Source of the DNA: an uncultured Collinsella sp.
GTDB lineage: Bacteria > Actinomycetota > Coriobacteriia > Coriobacteriales > Coriobacteriaceae
Direction: 5' to 3'
Assembly: GCA_900556515.1 (NCBI GenBank)
Contig: USPH01000056.1
Coordinates: forward strand, 1 to 7,601
Length of the DNA: 7,601 nt
The notes under the pieces were generated by a model that searched no databases, was not told the origin of the DNA, and worked only from the letters and a program-made list of their open reading frames with translations. A program made the position numbers and the translations under genes. Within the stretch, counting starts at the first letter, position 1. Each line of letters opens with the position of its first letter. Of this stretch, positions 1 through 5,536 are shown piece by piece.

Positions 1-26
1 GGCTCGGAGATGTGTATAAGAGACAG
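1..26. other. Residual Nextera transposon adapter (contig-end artefact)
   Basis: These bases match the 3' part of the Illumina Nextera read-2 adapter. Positions 8-26 are the 19-bp Tn5 mosaic end (AGATGTGTATAAGAGACAG), preceded by GGCTCGG. This is library-preparation sequence left on the end of an assembled contig and is not part of the organism. The genomic sequence begins at 27. Read on the minus strand it continues the frame of the neighbouring gene as LSLIHISEP, so an automatic gene call here would carry a false C-terminus. Confidence 0.97.
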
Positions 27-314
27 GCCCAGGCGTGCGCCACGACGGCAGCGCTCGGATGCGAACGGCGACTTTTCGCGATAGTCGTTCCAGTGCATGA
101 GCTTGGTGACCAGCGCCGCCGCCGACACGACGAGCCAGGCCCAAAGGATTGCCCAGAGGCAGTCTTGGAACACGCCCGTAGGCGCCAAGAAACTCATCGG
201 CGTGGGGTTGCGCTGGCTAAACGCCAGGCCGAGCGCCGCGATGACGCTCGTGCCCAGGTATACATAACGGTGGTCGGCCTTGATAAAGGAGGCCAGGCGA
301 TTGATGGTTTTCAT
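27..314 (-). CDS. Membrane protein, probable ABC permease subunit (N-terminal 96 residues only)
   Basis: The reading frame starts with ATG at 314 and stays open for 96 codons to the adapter junction, so the 3' part of the gene is missing. The start is well supported: the minus strand reads GGAGG, then GCAGC, then ATG, placing an ideal Shine-Dalgarno 5 nt upstream and only 9 nt after the stop of the solute-binding protein gene. The protein begins MKTINRLASF. It has two hydrophobic stretches, about residues 18-33 and 48-70, separated by a short polar loop and followed by a basic segment (around 79-94), as expected for a polytopic inner-membrane protein. The position right behind an amino-acid-type binding protein suggests the permease of the same ABC transporter. 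However, the diagnostic permease loop is not reached, so another membrane component cannot be excluded. Confidence 0.65.
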
Positions 315-318
315 GCTG

Positions 319-323
319 CCTCC
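319..323 (-). promoter_or_regulatory. Ribosome binding site of the truncated membrane protein gene
   Basis: GGAGG on the minus strand lies in the 9-nt gap between the upstream stop codon (324-326) and the ATG at 312-314. The tight spacing supports cotranscription and translational coupling of the two transporter genes and fixes the downstream start. Confidence 0.75.
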
Positions 324-1250
324 CTATGCCGGCTGACGGTCGAGGCACGCGTCCCACATTTGGTCGCGCTCCTCTTGGCTAATGCCCTTGAGTGTCTTGT
401 CGATGAGCTTAAGCAGCTTGTCCGAGCCCTTGCGGCAGCCGACGTTTGCCGTGACTTCCTGCTTAAAGCCCTCGCCCTCGGCAAATCGAATCGGCACGAT
501 ACCCGGGTTTTGGGCCATATAGCCCTTCTCGTTCTCGGTATTGTAGGTCACGGCGTCGCAGGTGCCCTGCAGCAGGTTCGAAAACACCGTGGGGACCGAA
601 TCGACCGGGTTCTTGTGGACAACGCCCGGGATCTCGTCGATGACGGTATCGAGCATGGTGTCCTTTTGGCCGAGGACCGTTGCGCCGCTAAAGTCGCTGA
701 GCTTGGTCGCATTTTGGTAGGGCGAGCCCTCTTTTACGAACAGGCCAAAGTAGCCAATGAAGTACGGGTCGGAAAAGCCGACGGACTCCTCGCGCTCGGG
801 CGTGGCGCTCATGCCGGCAATGATGAGGTCGATCTGGCCGTTGTTGAGCGAATCGATAAGACCCGAGAAGCCCTGCTTGACGGCGACGGGCTCGCCACCG
901 AGGGCCTTGCAGACGATCTTGGCGATCTGCACGTCGTAACCATCGGCATAGGCGCCCTGCACGTTGTCGATGGGGATAGTGTACTTGCTGGCTTCGGAGA
1001 CCTGCCAGTTGTACGGGGCGTAGGCCGCCTCCATGCCGATGCGGATCTTGTCCTTGCCGATCACGGAATCGGACAGGTCGTCGCGACCGCCGCCCGTCGT
1101 GGGCTGGGCCACCTTGAGCGTGGACGGGCGCTGACAGCCGGCGAGCGCGCCGGCGACGACGGAAGCGCTCGCAGCAAACGCACTGCCTAAGAAGATACGA
1201 CGGCTGCACACCGGCTGTGGATGCGCGTCGCGTTGATGGGGAGAATGCAT
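324..1250 (-). CDS. Amino-acid-type ABC transporter solute-binding lipoprotein (SBP_bac_3 family), Tat-type signal
   Basis: A 308-residue extracytoplasmic binding protein of the family that delivers polar amino acids to ABC importers. The N-terminus carries a twin-arginine motif (S16-R-R-I-F-L21), a hydrophobic stretch (about 23-37) and a lipobox L36-A-G-C39. It should therefore be exported, probably folded by Tat, and lipidated at C39. The mature domain (about 68-300) shows SBP_bac_3 landmarks: a first strand IRIGMEAAYAPY, a GYDVQIAKIV helix, GFSGLIDSLNNGQIDLIIAGMS, then TPER (R153, the usual amino-acid carboxylate ligand) and FSDPYF with D161. A later GTCDAV segment (D232) is also typical. 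I chose ATG at 1250 over an in-frame TTG at 1307 because GGGAAGG lies just upstream and the signal peptide then has a normal length. The actual amino acid bound cannot be told from sequence. It is the first gene of a minus-strand operon with the truncated membrane protein. Confidence 0.92.
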   Translation of the reverse strand: MHSPHQRDAHPQPVCSRRIFLGSAFAASASVVAGALAGCQRPSTLKVAQPTTGGGRDDLSDSVIGKDKIRIGMEAAYAPYNWQVSEASKYTIPIDNVQGAYADGYDVQIAKIVCKALGGEPVAVKQGFSGLIDSLNNGQIDLIIAGMSATPEREESVGFSDPYFIGYFGLFVKEGSPYQNATKLSDFSGATVLGQKDTMLDTVIDEIPGVVHKNPVDSVPTVFSNLLQGTCDAVTYNTENEKGYMAQNPGIVPIRFAEGEGFKQEVTANVGCRKGSDKLLKLIDKTLKGISQEERDQMWDACLDRQPA

Positions 1251-1388
1251 AATCTGCCTTCCCTGTTGAATCGTATGCTGACGACTTAACAGGATATACG
1301 CCAGCAACTAGCAGCGCAGCACAAGCTCGAAAAATTAATAGACACGCGGTAGTCATTGGGGACGCCGATGTTTTGGCAATGCCGGCGA
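1251..1388 (-). promoter_or_regulatory. Leader/promoter region of the ABC transporter operon
   Basis: This non-coding stretch lies between the terminator element and the binding-protein start, so the operon's promoter must be here if the terminator works. On the minus strand I see the Shine-Dalgarno-like GGGAAGG shortly before the ATG, and AT-rich candidates for a -10 box (TATTAAT at 1334-1340, TATATC further down). None has a convincing -35 partner at 16-18 nt. No riboswitch or T-box motif was recognised. Confidence 0.3.
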
Positions 1389-1487
1389 GCGACGTCCAGA
1401 GCGAACAGGTGGCATGAAAAAGGCAAGGCATGACCAGAAGGTCTATGCCTTGCCTTTTGAATGACAACTTGTCGCTCTGGACGACGC
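1389..1487. repeat. Outer inverted repeat enclosing the terminator hairpin
   Basis: Arms at 1389-1404 and 1472-1487 are reverse complements over 16 bp with one mismatch (core CGTCCAGAGCGA / TCGCTCTGGACG, 12 bp perfect). Between them lies the terminator stem at 1418-1458. Together the two stems could form one long cruciform or RNA structure of about 99 nt. A simple intrinsic terminator does not need the outer arms. Confidence 0.8.
1418..1458 (-). terminator. Strong intrinsic terminator after the aldose epimerase gene (possibly bidirectional)
   Basis: A near-perfect 18-bp stem pairs 1418-1435 with 1440-1458 (one bulged base, loop AGAA). The stem is GC-rich at its centre and flanked by A-tracts and T-tracts. 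On the minus strand the stem ends in TTTTT, which fits termination of transcripts coming from the epimerase gene at 1514. On the plus strand it ends in TTTT, so weaker termination in that direction is possible, although no plus-strand gene lies upstream of it here. Confidence 0.85.
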
Positions 1488-1513
1488 GCAGCATCGACCG
1501 AGCGGCGGAACCT

Positions 1514-2407
1514 CTAGAGCAAGGTAACGCTAAAACTGCGCTTGTCCGTCTCGCCCGGGGCCAGGGTGATGGTGTTGACCTTGTGCTCAAAGACATCGTC
1601 CTCGGTGTCCATGGTGGTATGACCGGTCCAGGGCTCGAGCGCCACAAACGGAGCGTCGTTGGCGGCAGACCACACGCCAATGTACTTAAAGCCCTCAAAG
1701 TCGATCTTGACGCCGTGGCCCGACTTGCGGCCGCGCAGCGTGAGCGTGGAGCCCGGAGTATCGGTGAACATGATGGCATCGTTATCGAAACTGCGGTGCG
1801 TGATGGGCAGCACGTCCGAGTTGTCGGGAGCCTTATAGCTGCCCTCAAACGTCATAAGACCGTCGGGCGTGATGATGGGAGCCTCGTTCGTCCAAGCCTC
1901 GGTAAACGCCAGCTCGTAATCCTCGAACGCCTCGTCCTCGGCACCGGGGGCGGGCACGTTAAATGCGGGGTGGCCGCCCACCGAGAACGGCAGGTCCACA
2001 TCGCCGGTATTGGTGACGGCAAAGGTCTGCGTGAGGGTGGCGTCGCCGGTCAGGGCATAGGTCATGTTGAGCTTAAAGTGGAACGGAAAGGCCTTGAGCG
2101 ACTCGGGCGTATCGGTGATCTCGTAAGTTACCGAGGAGCCGTCCTCCGAAACCTCGACCAGCTCGTGCTCGACGATGCGCGCGAGTCCGTGGCGCGGCAT
2201 CTCGCAGGTGCCGGCCGCAGACGCTGCCGTGTTGTTGCGCAGCGAACCCACAATGGGGAACAGGATGGGCGCATGCTTGCCCCAAAAGGCGGGGTCGCCC
2301 TGCCACAGATACTCGTTGCCGTTGAGGGCAAGGCTCGTGAGCTGAGCGCCCATGGAATCGATGGCCGCGGTGAGGCTGCCGCGCTTGATGGTAGTGACGG
2401 TAGACAT
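1514..2407 (-). CDS. Aldose 1-epimerase family protein (LacX-like sugar mutarotase)
   Basis: A 297-residue cytoplasmic enzyme of the galactose-mutarotase-like fold, which interconverts alpha and beta anomers of aldoses or sugar phosphates. The layout matches the LacX-like branch. An N-terminal block NEYLWQGDPAFWGKHAPILF (about 31-50) is followed by PRHG with H73, GGHPAFN with H146, and VALEPWTG with E258; in this family the two histidines and the glutamate form the active site. Length is normal and the frame is intact. The ATG at 2407 is chosen because GGAGGA lies 6-7 nt upstream; the in-frame extension to 2431 would translate through that Shine-Dalgarno. The upstream gene on the same strand is a membrane protein of unknown function, 79 nt away, and a strong terminator follows. 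The exact sugar substrate is not visible. Confidence 0.93.
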   Translation of the reverse strand: MSTVTTIKRGSLTAAIDSMGAQLTSLALNGNEYLWQGDPAFWGKHAPILFPIVGSLRNNTAASAAGTCEMPRHGLARIVEHELVEVSEDGSSVTYEITDTPESLKAFPFHFKLNMTYALTGDATLTQTFAVTNTGDVDLPFSVGGHPAFNVPAPGAEDEAFEDYELAFTEAWTNEAPIITPDGLMTFEGSYKAPDNSDVLPITHRSFDNDAIMFTDTPGSTLTLRGRKSGHGVKIDFEGFKYIGVWSAANDAPFVALEPWTGHTTMDTEDDVFEHKVNTITLAPGETDKRSFSVTLL

Positions 2408-2427
2408 GCTACTTCCTCCAAAAGTAA

Positions 2428-2450
2428 ACAATAGTGTCGAGGGCTATTGT
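2428..2450. promoter_or_regulatory. Short inverted repeat in the epimerase leader
   Basis: ACAATAG and CTATTGT form a perfect 7-bp inverted repeat with a 9-nt spacer, directly upstream of the epimerase Shine-Dalgarno. On the minus strand it is followed by TTTACTTTT. It could be an operator for a dimeric regulator, or a weak hairpin attenuating read-through from the upstream gene. The stem is AT-rich, so I favour neither strongly. Confidence 0.4.
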
Positions 2451-2486
2451 CCCACTCTTGGCGGCGGGGTTGAGCGACAGGCGCAG

Positions 2487-3356
2487 TTATTGAGCAATAG
2501 CGTAAAGGTCAAACCCGCCCTGCGGAGTGCTATCGACCGTATCGGGCGCCTGCGAGTTAAAGCTCACGGGAACCATGCGCTTTGAGGCGCGGAAGCGCGT
2601 GCCGTCGGTGGCGACGGGCGGTTCGTCGACGGTGAGCTCGTAGTCGCCGGGCTTGAGCTCGATGCCGTCACCAGCGGAATTGACGTATTGATACTCGTCA
2701 ATCGTCTGCCCTTTGAGCGTACGCCCCACGATGTGGATGAGCATTTGGCTGTCGCCACGCGCGGTGTCCCACATCGCGCCGTCCTTGACCTCGACCGACA
2801 CATGTACCGAGCGCGTGCGGCTGAGCGATTGTTCGACAGACATCTCGACCTTGGCGGCGTCTTGACGCTGCTGCTCGACATGGCTCCAAACGCTACCGAT
2901 TGCCGAGCAGGCGATAACGCCGGCCATGAAGGCGATGAGGATGGGGCCGAGCGGAGAACGGCGGCCCGCGTCTTCCTCACGAGCCAGGTCGGGGCGATGT
3001 GTGGGCGCAGGCGCCTGGGCGCCTTGCGCGGGCACGTCGAGAATGCTGAAGGATGCCGTGCTGTCGGGGTCGATGGTGTGACGCGGCTGCGGGATCTTTG
3101 CCGGCGAGATGGACATGTCCGCCGGCTCACCGAGTGTGGCCGTGGCATCGGCCTTAGCCTCATCGGCCTCGGCTTGGGCCCAAGCCTGCTCAAAGGTCAG
3201 GGGCTCGGCGGCATCGGAGGCGGCATCAGGCTCGACAGCGGCATCGTTGCCGGTCTCGTCCTCGTCGCTCGACACGTCACGCGACGCGGGCTCGTCCCAC
3301 TCCTCGTCCGGAGCCTCGCCCTCGCTATACCACCATTCAAAGTTATCGATATCCAT
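2487..3356 (-). CDS. Single-pass membrane protein of unknown function with acidic cytoplasmic N-terminus
   Basis: I do not recognise the family of this 289-residue protein. Residues 1-75 are strikingly acidic and tryptophan-containing (FEWWYSEGEAPDEEW near the start), followed by a low-complexity Pro/Ala/Asp linker to about 130. Basic residues GRR at 131-133 precede one hydrophobic helix, about 136-157 (LGPILIAFMAGVIACSAIG), giving an N-in topology. The outside part (158-289) begins with a Gln-rich helix, then a predicted beta-rich region with GIELKPGDYELTVDEPPVA (231-249), reminiscent of small transthyretin-like or prealbumin-like beta domains; that is only a resemblance. The start is ATG at 3356 with AAGGGG 8 nt upstream. 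It precedes the epimerase gene on the same strand, but nothing in it points to sugar metabolism. Confidence 0.75.
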   Translation of the reverse strand: MDIDNFEWWYSEGEAPDEEWDEPASRDVSSDEDETGNDAAVEPDAASDAAEPLTFEQAWAQAEADEAKADATATLGEPADMSISPAKIPQPRHTIDPDSTASFSILDVPAQGAQAPAPTHRPDLAREEDAGRRSPLGPILIAFMAGVIACSAIGSVWSHVEQQRQDAAKVEMSVEQSLSRTRSVHVSVEVKDGAMWDTARGDSQMLIHIVGRTLKGQTIDEYQYVNSAGDGIELKPGDYELTVDEPPVATDGTRFRASKRMVPVSFNSQAPDTVDSTPQGGFDLYAIAQ

Positions 3357-3358
3357 AC

Positions 3359-3368
3359 GGGGCGCCCC
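3359..3368. promoter_or_regulatory. GGGGCGCCCC palindrome overlapping a ribosome binding site
   Basis: A perfect 10-bp palindrome covers part of the AAGGGG Shine-Dalgarno (3365-3370, minus strand) and the spacer before the ATG at 3356 of the unknown membrane protein gene. It may be chance in GC-rich DNA, or a site that tunes translation. Confidence 0.3.
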
Positions 3369-3397
3369 TTAGGCCTCGCAAATAAACACTCGCTAGT

Positions 3398-3403
3398 CTT
3401 ATA
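3398..3403 (-). promoter_or_regulatory. Candidate -10 box for the unknown membrane protein gene
   Basis: TATAAG on the minus strand matches five of six positions of the -10 consensus and would place the transcript start about 35 nt before the ATG at 3356. The hexamer 17 nt further upstream (TGAGCT, 3421-3426) is a poor -35, so the promoter is only a candidate. Confidence 0.35.
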
Positions 3404-3442
3404 CCCCCAGACGGCACCGAAGCTCACCCGCGCCGGACACGA

Positions 3443-3507
3443 AAACCGTCACAACATTCGACGTTTTTCCTCGTTTTCGAGATTTTCATCGAATGTTGTG
3501 ACGGTTT
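3443..3507. repeat. Long inverted repeat with 19-bp perfect arms (element B)
   Basis: Positions 3443-3461 and 3489-3507 are perfect reverse complements (AAACCGTCACAACATTCGA). The 27-nt loop contains its own small hairpin, CTCG-TTTT-CGAG at 3470-3481. The element lies between divergently transcribed genes, so it is not needed as a terminator for either. A dispersed palindrome follows 18 nt to its right. Confidence 0.85.
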
Positions 3508-3525
3508 AGGCGGCAGCCACGCCGC

Positions 3526-3560
3526 GAATGTGACAAAGAGACTGTCCCTTTGTCACATTC
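3526..3560. repeat. Dispersed palindrome, copy 1 (TGTGACAAAG...CTTTGTCACA)
   Basis: An interrupted palindrome of 35 nt with 16-bp arms (one mismatch) around a 3-nt centre. Two further copies lie at 5492-5526 and 7041-7075. Their asymmetric centres (ACTGTCCC or ACTGCCCC) show that all three have the same orientation. This copy lies upstream of the MFS transporter gene. Confidence 0.9.
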
Positions 3561-3573
3561 TGTTAGAGTTGCA

Positions 3574-3586
3574 GGGATTGAATCCC
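3574..3586. promoter_or_regulatory. Operator-like dyad upstream of the MFS transporter gene
   Basis: GGGATT-G-AATCCC is a perfect 6+6 dyad with a 1-nt centre. It cannot fold as an RNA hairpin, so if it is functional it is a DNA site for a dimeric protein. It ends 30 nt before the proposed start codon. I see no clear -35/-10 pair nearby with which to judge whether it would repress or activate. Confidence 0.35.
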
Positions 3587-3616
3587 GCTTATTCACGCGA
3601 CATTGGAGTGACAACC

Positions 3617-4858
3617 TTGACCGCCGCAACCACGCCAAAAAGTAAGTCAACCGCCGCCGCGCTCTCCCCCGCGCGCACCAAGCTCTGCCTGGCGCTGCTC
3701 GTGTTGTTAGGCTTTTCGCTCGGCTGTTCGGAGTTCGTGGTCATCGGCATCGAAAGTGACTTGGCGACGGAACTCGGCGTATCGCTTGCCACCGCAGGCC
3801 AACTTATTAGCGTGTTCGCACTGATCTACGCTATCGCGACGCCGGTGCTCGCGCTCAGCACGGGGCGCTTCCGTCGTTACCAACTGCTCGTGTGCTATAG
3901 CATCGTCTTTGTGCTCGGCAATCTGGTCATGGCGCTGGCACCCAACTTTCAAGTGCTGTTCGCCTCGCGCATCATCTTGGGCTCCGTCTCGGGCGCACTG
4001 CTCGCCGTGGGCGTGACGTATATCCCCGAGCTGCTGTCCCCGCAGCAGACCTCACTCGCCATCTCGGTGGTGTACGGCGCGTTTTCCGTGGCAATGGTCT
4101 TTGTCACTTCGATCGGCAAGTTTGTGGCCGACACGCTCGACTGGCACGTGGCCATGTACGGCACGCTGACCTTTGCCGTTCTGATCTGCGGAGCGCTCGT
4201 GATGTTTATGCCGCGCGCTGGGCAAACCGACGAGCCCGCCACCTTTCGCGAGCAGGCGGGTCTGCTACGCGAGCCGAGCATCGTCACCGGCATGCTCATC
4301 TTTTTGTTTGGCGTGGGGTCGGTCTACGTTTTCTATGGCTACGTGACGCCTTATCTTGAGCAGGTGCTGGGCATGGGCACGGTCGAAGCCAGTACCACGC
4401 TCATGGCCTACGGCGTGTTCTGCCTGATCTCGAACATCCTGGGCGGATGGATCGATGCGCGCTTTGGCATGAAGGCGCTACTCGTGACGTTTGTGCTGCA
4501 GGCTGCAGCGTTACTCGGACTGTTTGCTGTGGGCGGCACCATGCCGCTCGCGCTGGTCTTTGTCTTTAGCCTGGCGCTGCTCATGTACCTGTTCTCGGTG
4601 TCGTGCATCACGCACTTTATGGACGTGGCACGCAGCCGCCATCCCAAGTCGATGGTACTCGCAAGTTCGGTTGAGCCCATGGCGTTTAACGTCGGCATCT
4701 CGTTTGGCACCGCAGTGGGCGGCGCCGTGGTAAGCAGCGTTGGCATTGCATATGTAGGCGCAGTGGGTGCCGCGTTCTCGCTTGTGGCCTGGGTGCTTAC
4801 GCTGGTGACGATTAAATTGGCTCACTGGGAGCGCAGGCGGGCAAGGGCGCAAGCGTAG
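3617..4858 (+). CDS. MFS transporter, DHA1 / AraJ-like efflux family
   Basis: A 413-residue polytopic membrane protein of the major facilitator superfamily, resembling proton-driven drug or sugar efflux permeases. After a short cytoplasmic leader the first helix spans about 23-45 (LGCSEFVVIGIESDLA, typical of the AraJ/SotB type). The loop between helices 2 and 3 carries a degenerate motif A (LSTGRFRRY, 80-88), and the corresponding loop in the second half reads GGWIDARFG. About twelve hydrophobic segments and a basic C-terminal tail fit a full-length protein. I place the start at TTG 3617 because GGAG at 3605-3608 sits 8 nt before it. The longer frame beginning at GTG 3530 would start inside the dispersed palindrome and add 29 unlikely residues; GTG 3608 overlaps the Shine-Dalgarno. 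A phosphatase gene follows after 45 nt. The substrate is unknown. Confidence 0.9.
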   Translation: MTAATTPKSKSTAAALSPARTKLCLALLVLLGFSLGCSEFVVIGIESDLATELGVSLATAGQLISVFALIYAIATPVLALSTGRFRRYQLLVCYSIVFVLGNLVMALAPNFQVLFASRIILGSVSGALLAVGVTYIPELLSPQQTSLAISVVYGAFSVAMVFVTSIGKFVADTLDWHVAMYGTLTFAVLICGALVMFMPRAGQTDEPATFREQAGLLREPSIVTGMLIFLFGVGSVYVFYGYVTPYLEQVLGMGTVEASTTLMAYGVFCLISNILGGWIDARFGMKALLVTFVLQAAALLGLFAVGGTMPLALVFVFSLALLMYLFSVSCITHFMDVARSRHPKSMVLASSVEPMAFNVGISFGTAVGGAVVSSVGIAYVGAVGAAFSLVAWVLTLVTIKLAHWERRRARAQA

Positions 4859-4903
4859 ATGCGATACTCGAGCTCGATGATGGCGATCGAAAGGAAACCG
4901 CAT

Positions 4904-5350
4904 ATGCAACGTGTACTGTTTATCTGCCATGGGAACATCTGTCGCTCGACGATGGCTGAGTCCGTGTTTACCGAGCTAGTGCGGCGCGCCGGGCGCGCGG
5001 GCGAGTTTGTCATTGATTCCGCTGCGACCTCGACCGAGGAGATCGGCAACCCGCCACACCACGGCACCATTGCCAAGCTACGCGAGGTCGGGATTCCCGT
5101 CGTCGCACATCGCGCACGTCAGGTGCGTCGCGCGGAGTATGGCGACTGGGACCACATTGTCTATATGGACGACGAGAACGCCCGCGCCCTGTACCGAATT
5201 TTTGGGAAGGACCCCGATGGCAAGATCTCGCGCCTGCTCGATTGGACCGATCGCCCCGGCGACGTGGCCGACCCCTGGTACACCGGCAATTTCGACGCCA
5301 CCTACCGCGATGTACTCGCCGGTTGCACCGCCATGCTCGAGCAGCTGTAG
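4904..5350 (+). CDS. Low-molecular-weight protein-tyrosine phosphatase
   Basis: A 148-residue cytoplasmic phosphatase that hydrolyses phosphotyrosine through a cysteinyl-phosphate intermediate. The P-loop is at the very N-terminus: C8-H-G-N-I-C-R14-S15, matching the family signature C-x5-R-S, with C8 as nucleophile and R14 binding phosphate. The general acid is D123 in DPWYTG. EIGNPPHHGT (46-55) matches the conserved Gly-Asn-Pro-Pro block. Length is normal. The ATG at 4904 is supported by AAGGA 8 nt upstream, and the P-loop then starts at residue 8 as in relatives. It lies 45 nt after the MFS gene, so cotranscription is likely. In other bacteria such enzymes partner tyrosine kinases in capsule control, but no kinase or capsule gene is visible here. 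Arsenate reductase (ArsC) is less likely because the second and third redox cysteines are absent from their usual places. Confidence 0.94.
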   Translation: MQRVLFICHGNICRSTMAESVFTELVRRAGRAGEFVIDSAATSTEEIGNPPHHGTIAKLREVGIPVVAHRARQVRRAEYGDWDHIVYMDDENARALYRIFGKDPDGKISRLLDWTDRPGDVADPWYTGNFDATYRDVLAGCTAMLEQL

Positions 5351-5393
5351 GCGCTCGGGCGGCGCGGGCACACGGGCCACGCCATCGGCATAA

Positions 5394-5463
5394 AACGAGC
5401 GTGGATTTTCTCCCACTTTGAGCGTTCGAGTGCGCTCTAAACGGGAGAAAATCCACGCTCGTT
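5394..5463. repeat. Long inverted repeat with 21-bp perfect arms (element C)
   Basis: Positions 5394-5414 and 5443-5463 are perfect reverse complements (core GAGCGTGGATTTTCTCCC). The 28-nt loop contains a smaller stem, GAGCG with CGCTC. The element lies between the convergent phosphatase and ATPase genes, so it may end both transcripts, but no T-run follows either arm. Its architecture matches the element at 3443-3507, though its sequence differs. Confidence 0.88.
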
Positions 5464-5471
5464 ATCTCGGT

Positions 5472-5490
5472 GGGAGAAAATCCACGCTCA
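5472..5490. repeat. Extra direct copy of the element C arm
   Basis: GGGAGAAAATCCACGCTC recurs here 29 nt after its copy at 5443, in the same orientation and followed by A. The locus thus holds three copies of the 18-nt unit: one inverted and two direct. This suggests duplication or an array in the making. The second dispersed palindrome begins 2 nt later. Confidence 0.85.
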
Positions 5491-5491
5491 T

Positions 5492-5526
5492 GAATGTGAC
5501 AAAGGGACTGCCCCTTTGCCACATCC
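5492..5526. repeat. Dispersed palindrome, copy 2
   Basis: Same element as at 3526-3560 and 7041-7075, in the same orientation. The right arm has diverged (CTTTGCCACA instead of CTTTGTCACA), so the dyad is less perfect. It ends 10 nt before the stop codon of the ATPase gene. Confidence 0.85.
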
Positions 5527-5536
5527 GGGACTGGCC

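Noticed and set aside
12..1190. Long plus-strand open frame (392 codons) opposite the ABC transporter genes
   Set aside because: It starts inside the adapter, has no ribosome binding site, and its product is Arg/Asp/Val-rich low-meaning sequence, as expected opposite a GC-rich gene. The minus strand has a clear family match.
688..1848. Minus-strand frame of 386 codons spanning the binding protein and the terminator region
   Set aside because: It is a shifted frame of real genes, crosses the terminator and has an Arg/Ser-rich composition.
1430..2434. Plus-strand frame of 334 codons opposite the epimerase gene
   Set aside because: It begins inside the terminator hairpin and shows no recognisable domain. 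The antisense gene has all the active-site motifs of its family.
3526..3560. CRP/FNR binding site (TGTGA...TCACA)
   Set aside because: The half-sites are far more than 6 nt apart, and the whole 35 nt recurs at gene boundaries, including at a convergent 3' end. This fits a dispersed repeat rather than an operator.
4904..5350. Thioredoxin-type arsenate reductase
   Set aside because: The fold is shared, but the tyrosine phosphatase signature and the DPWY acid loop are complete, the redox cysteines are missing, and there are no ars neighbours.
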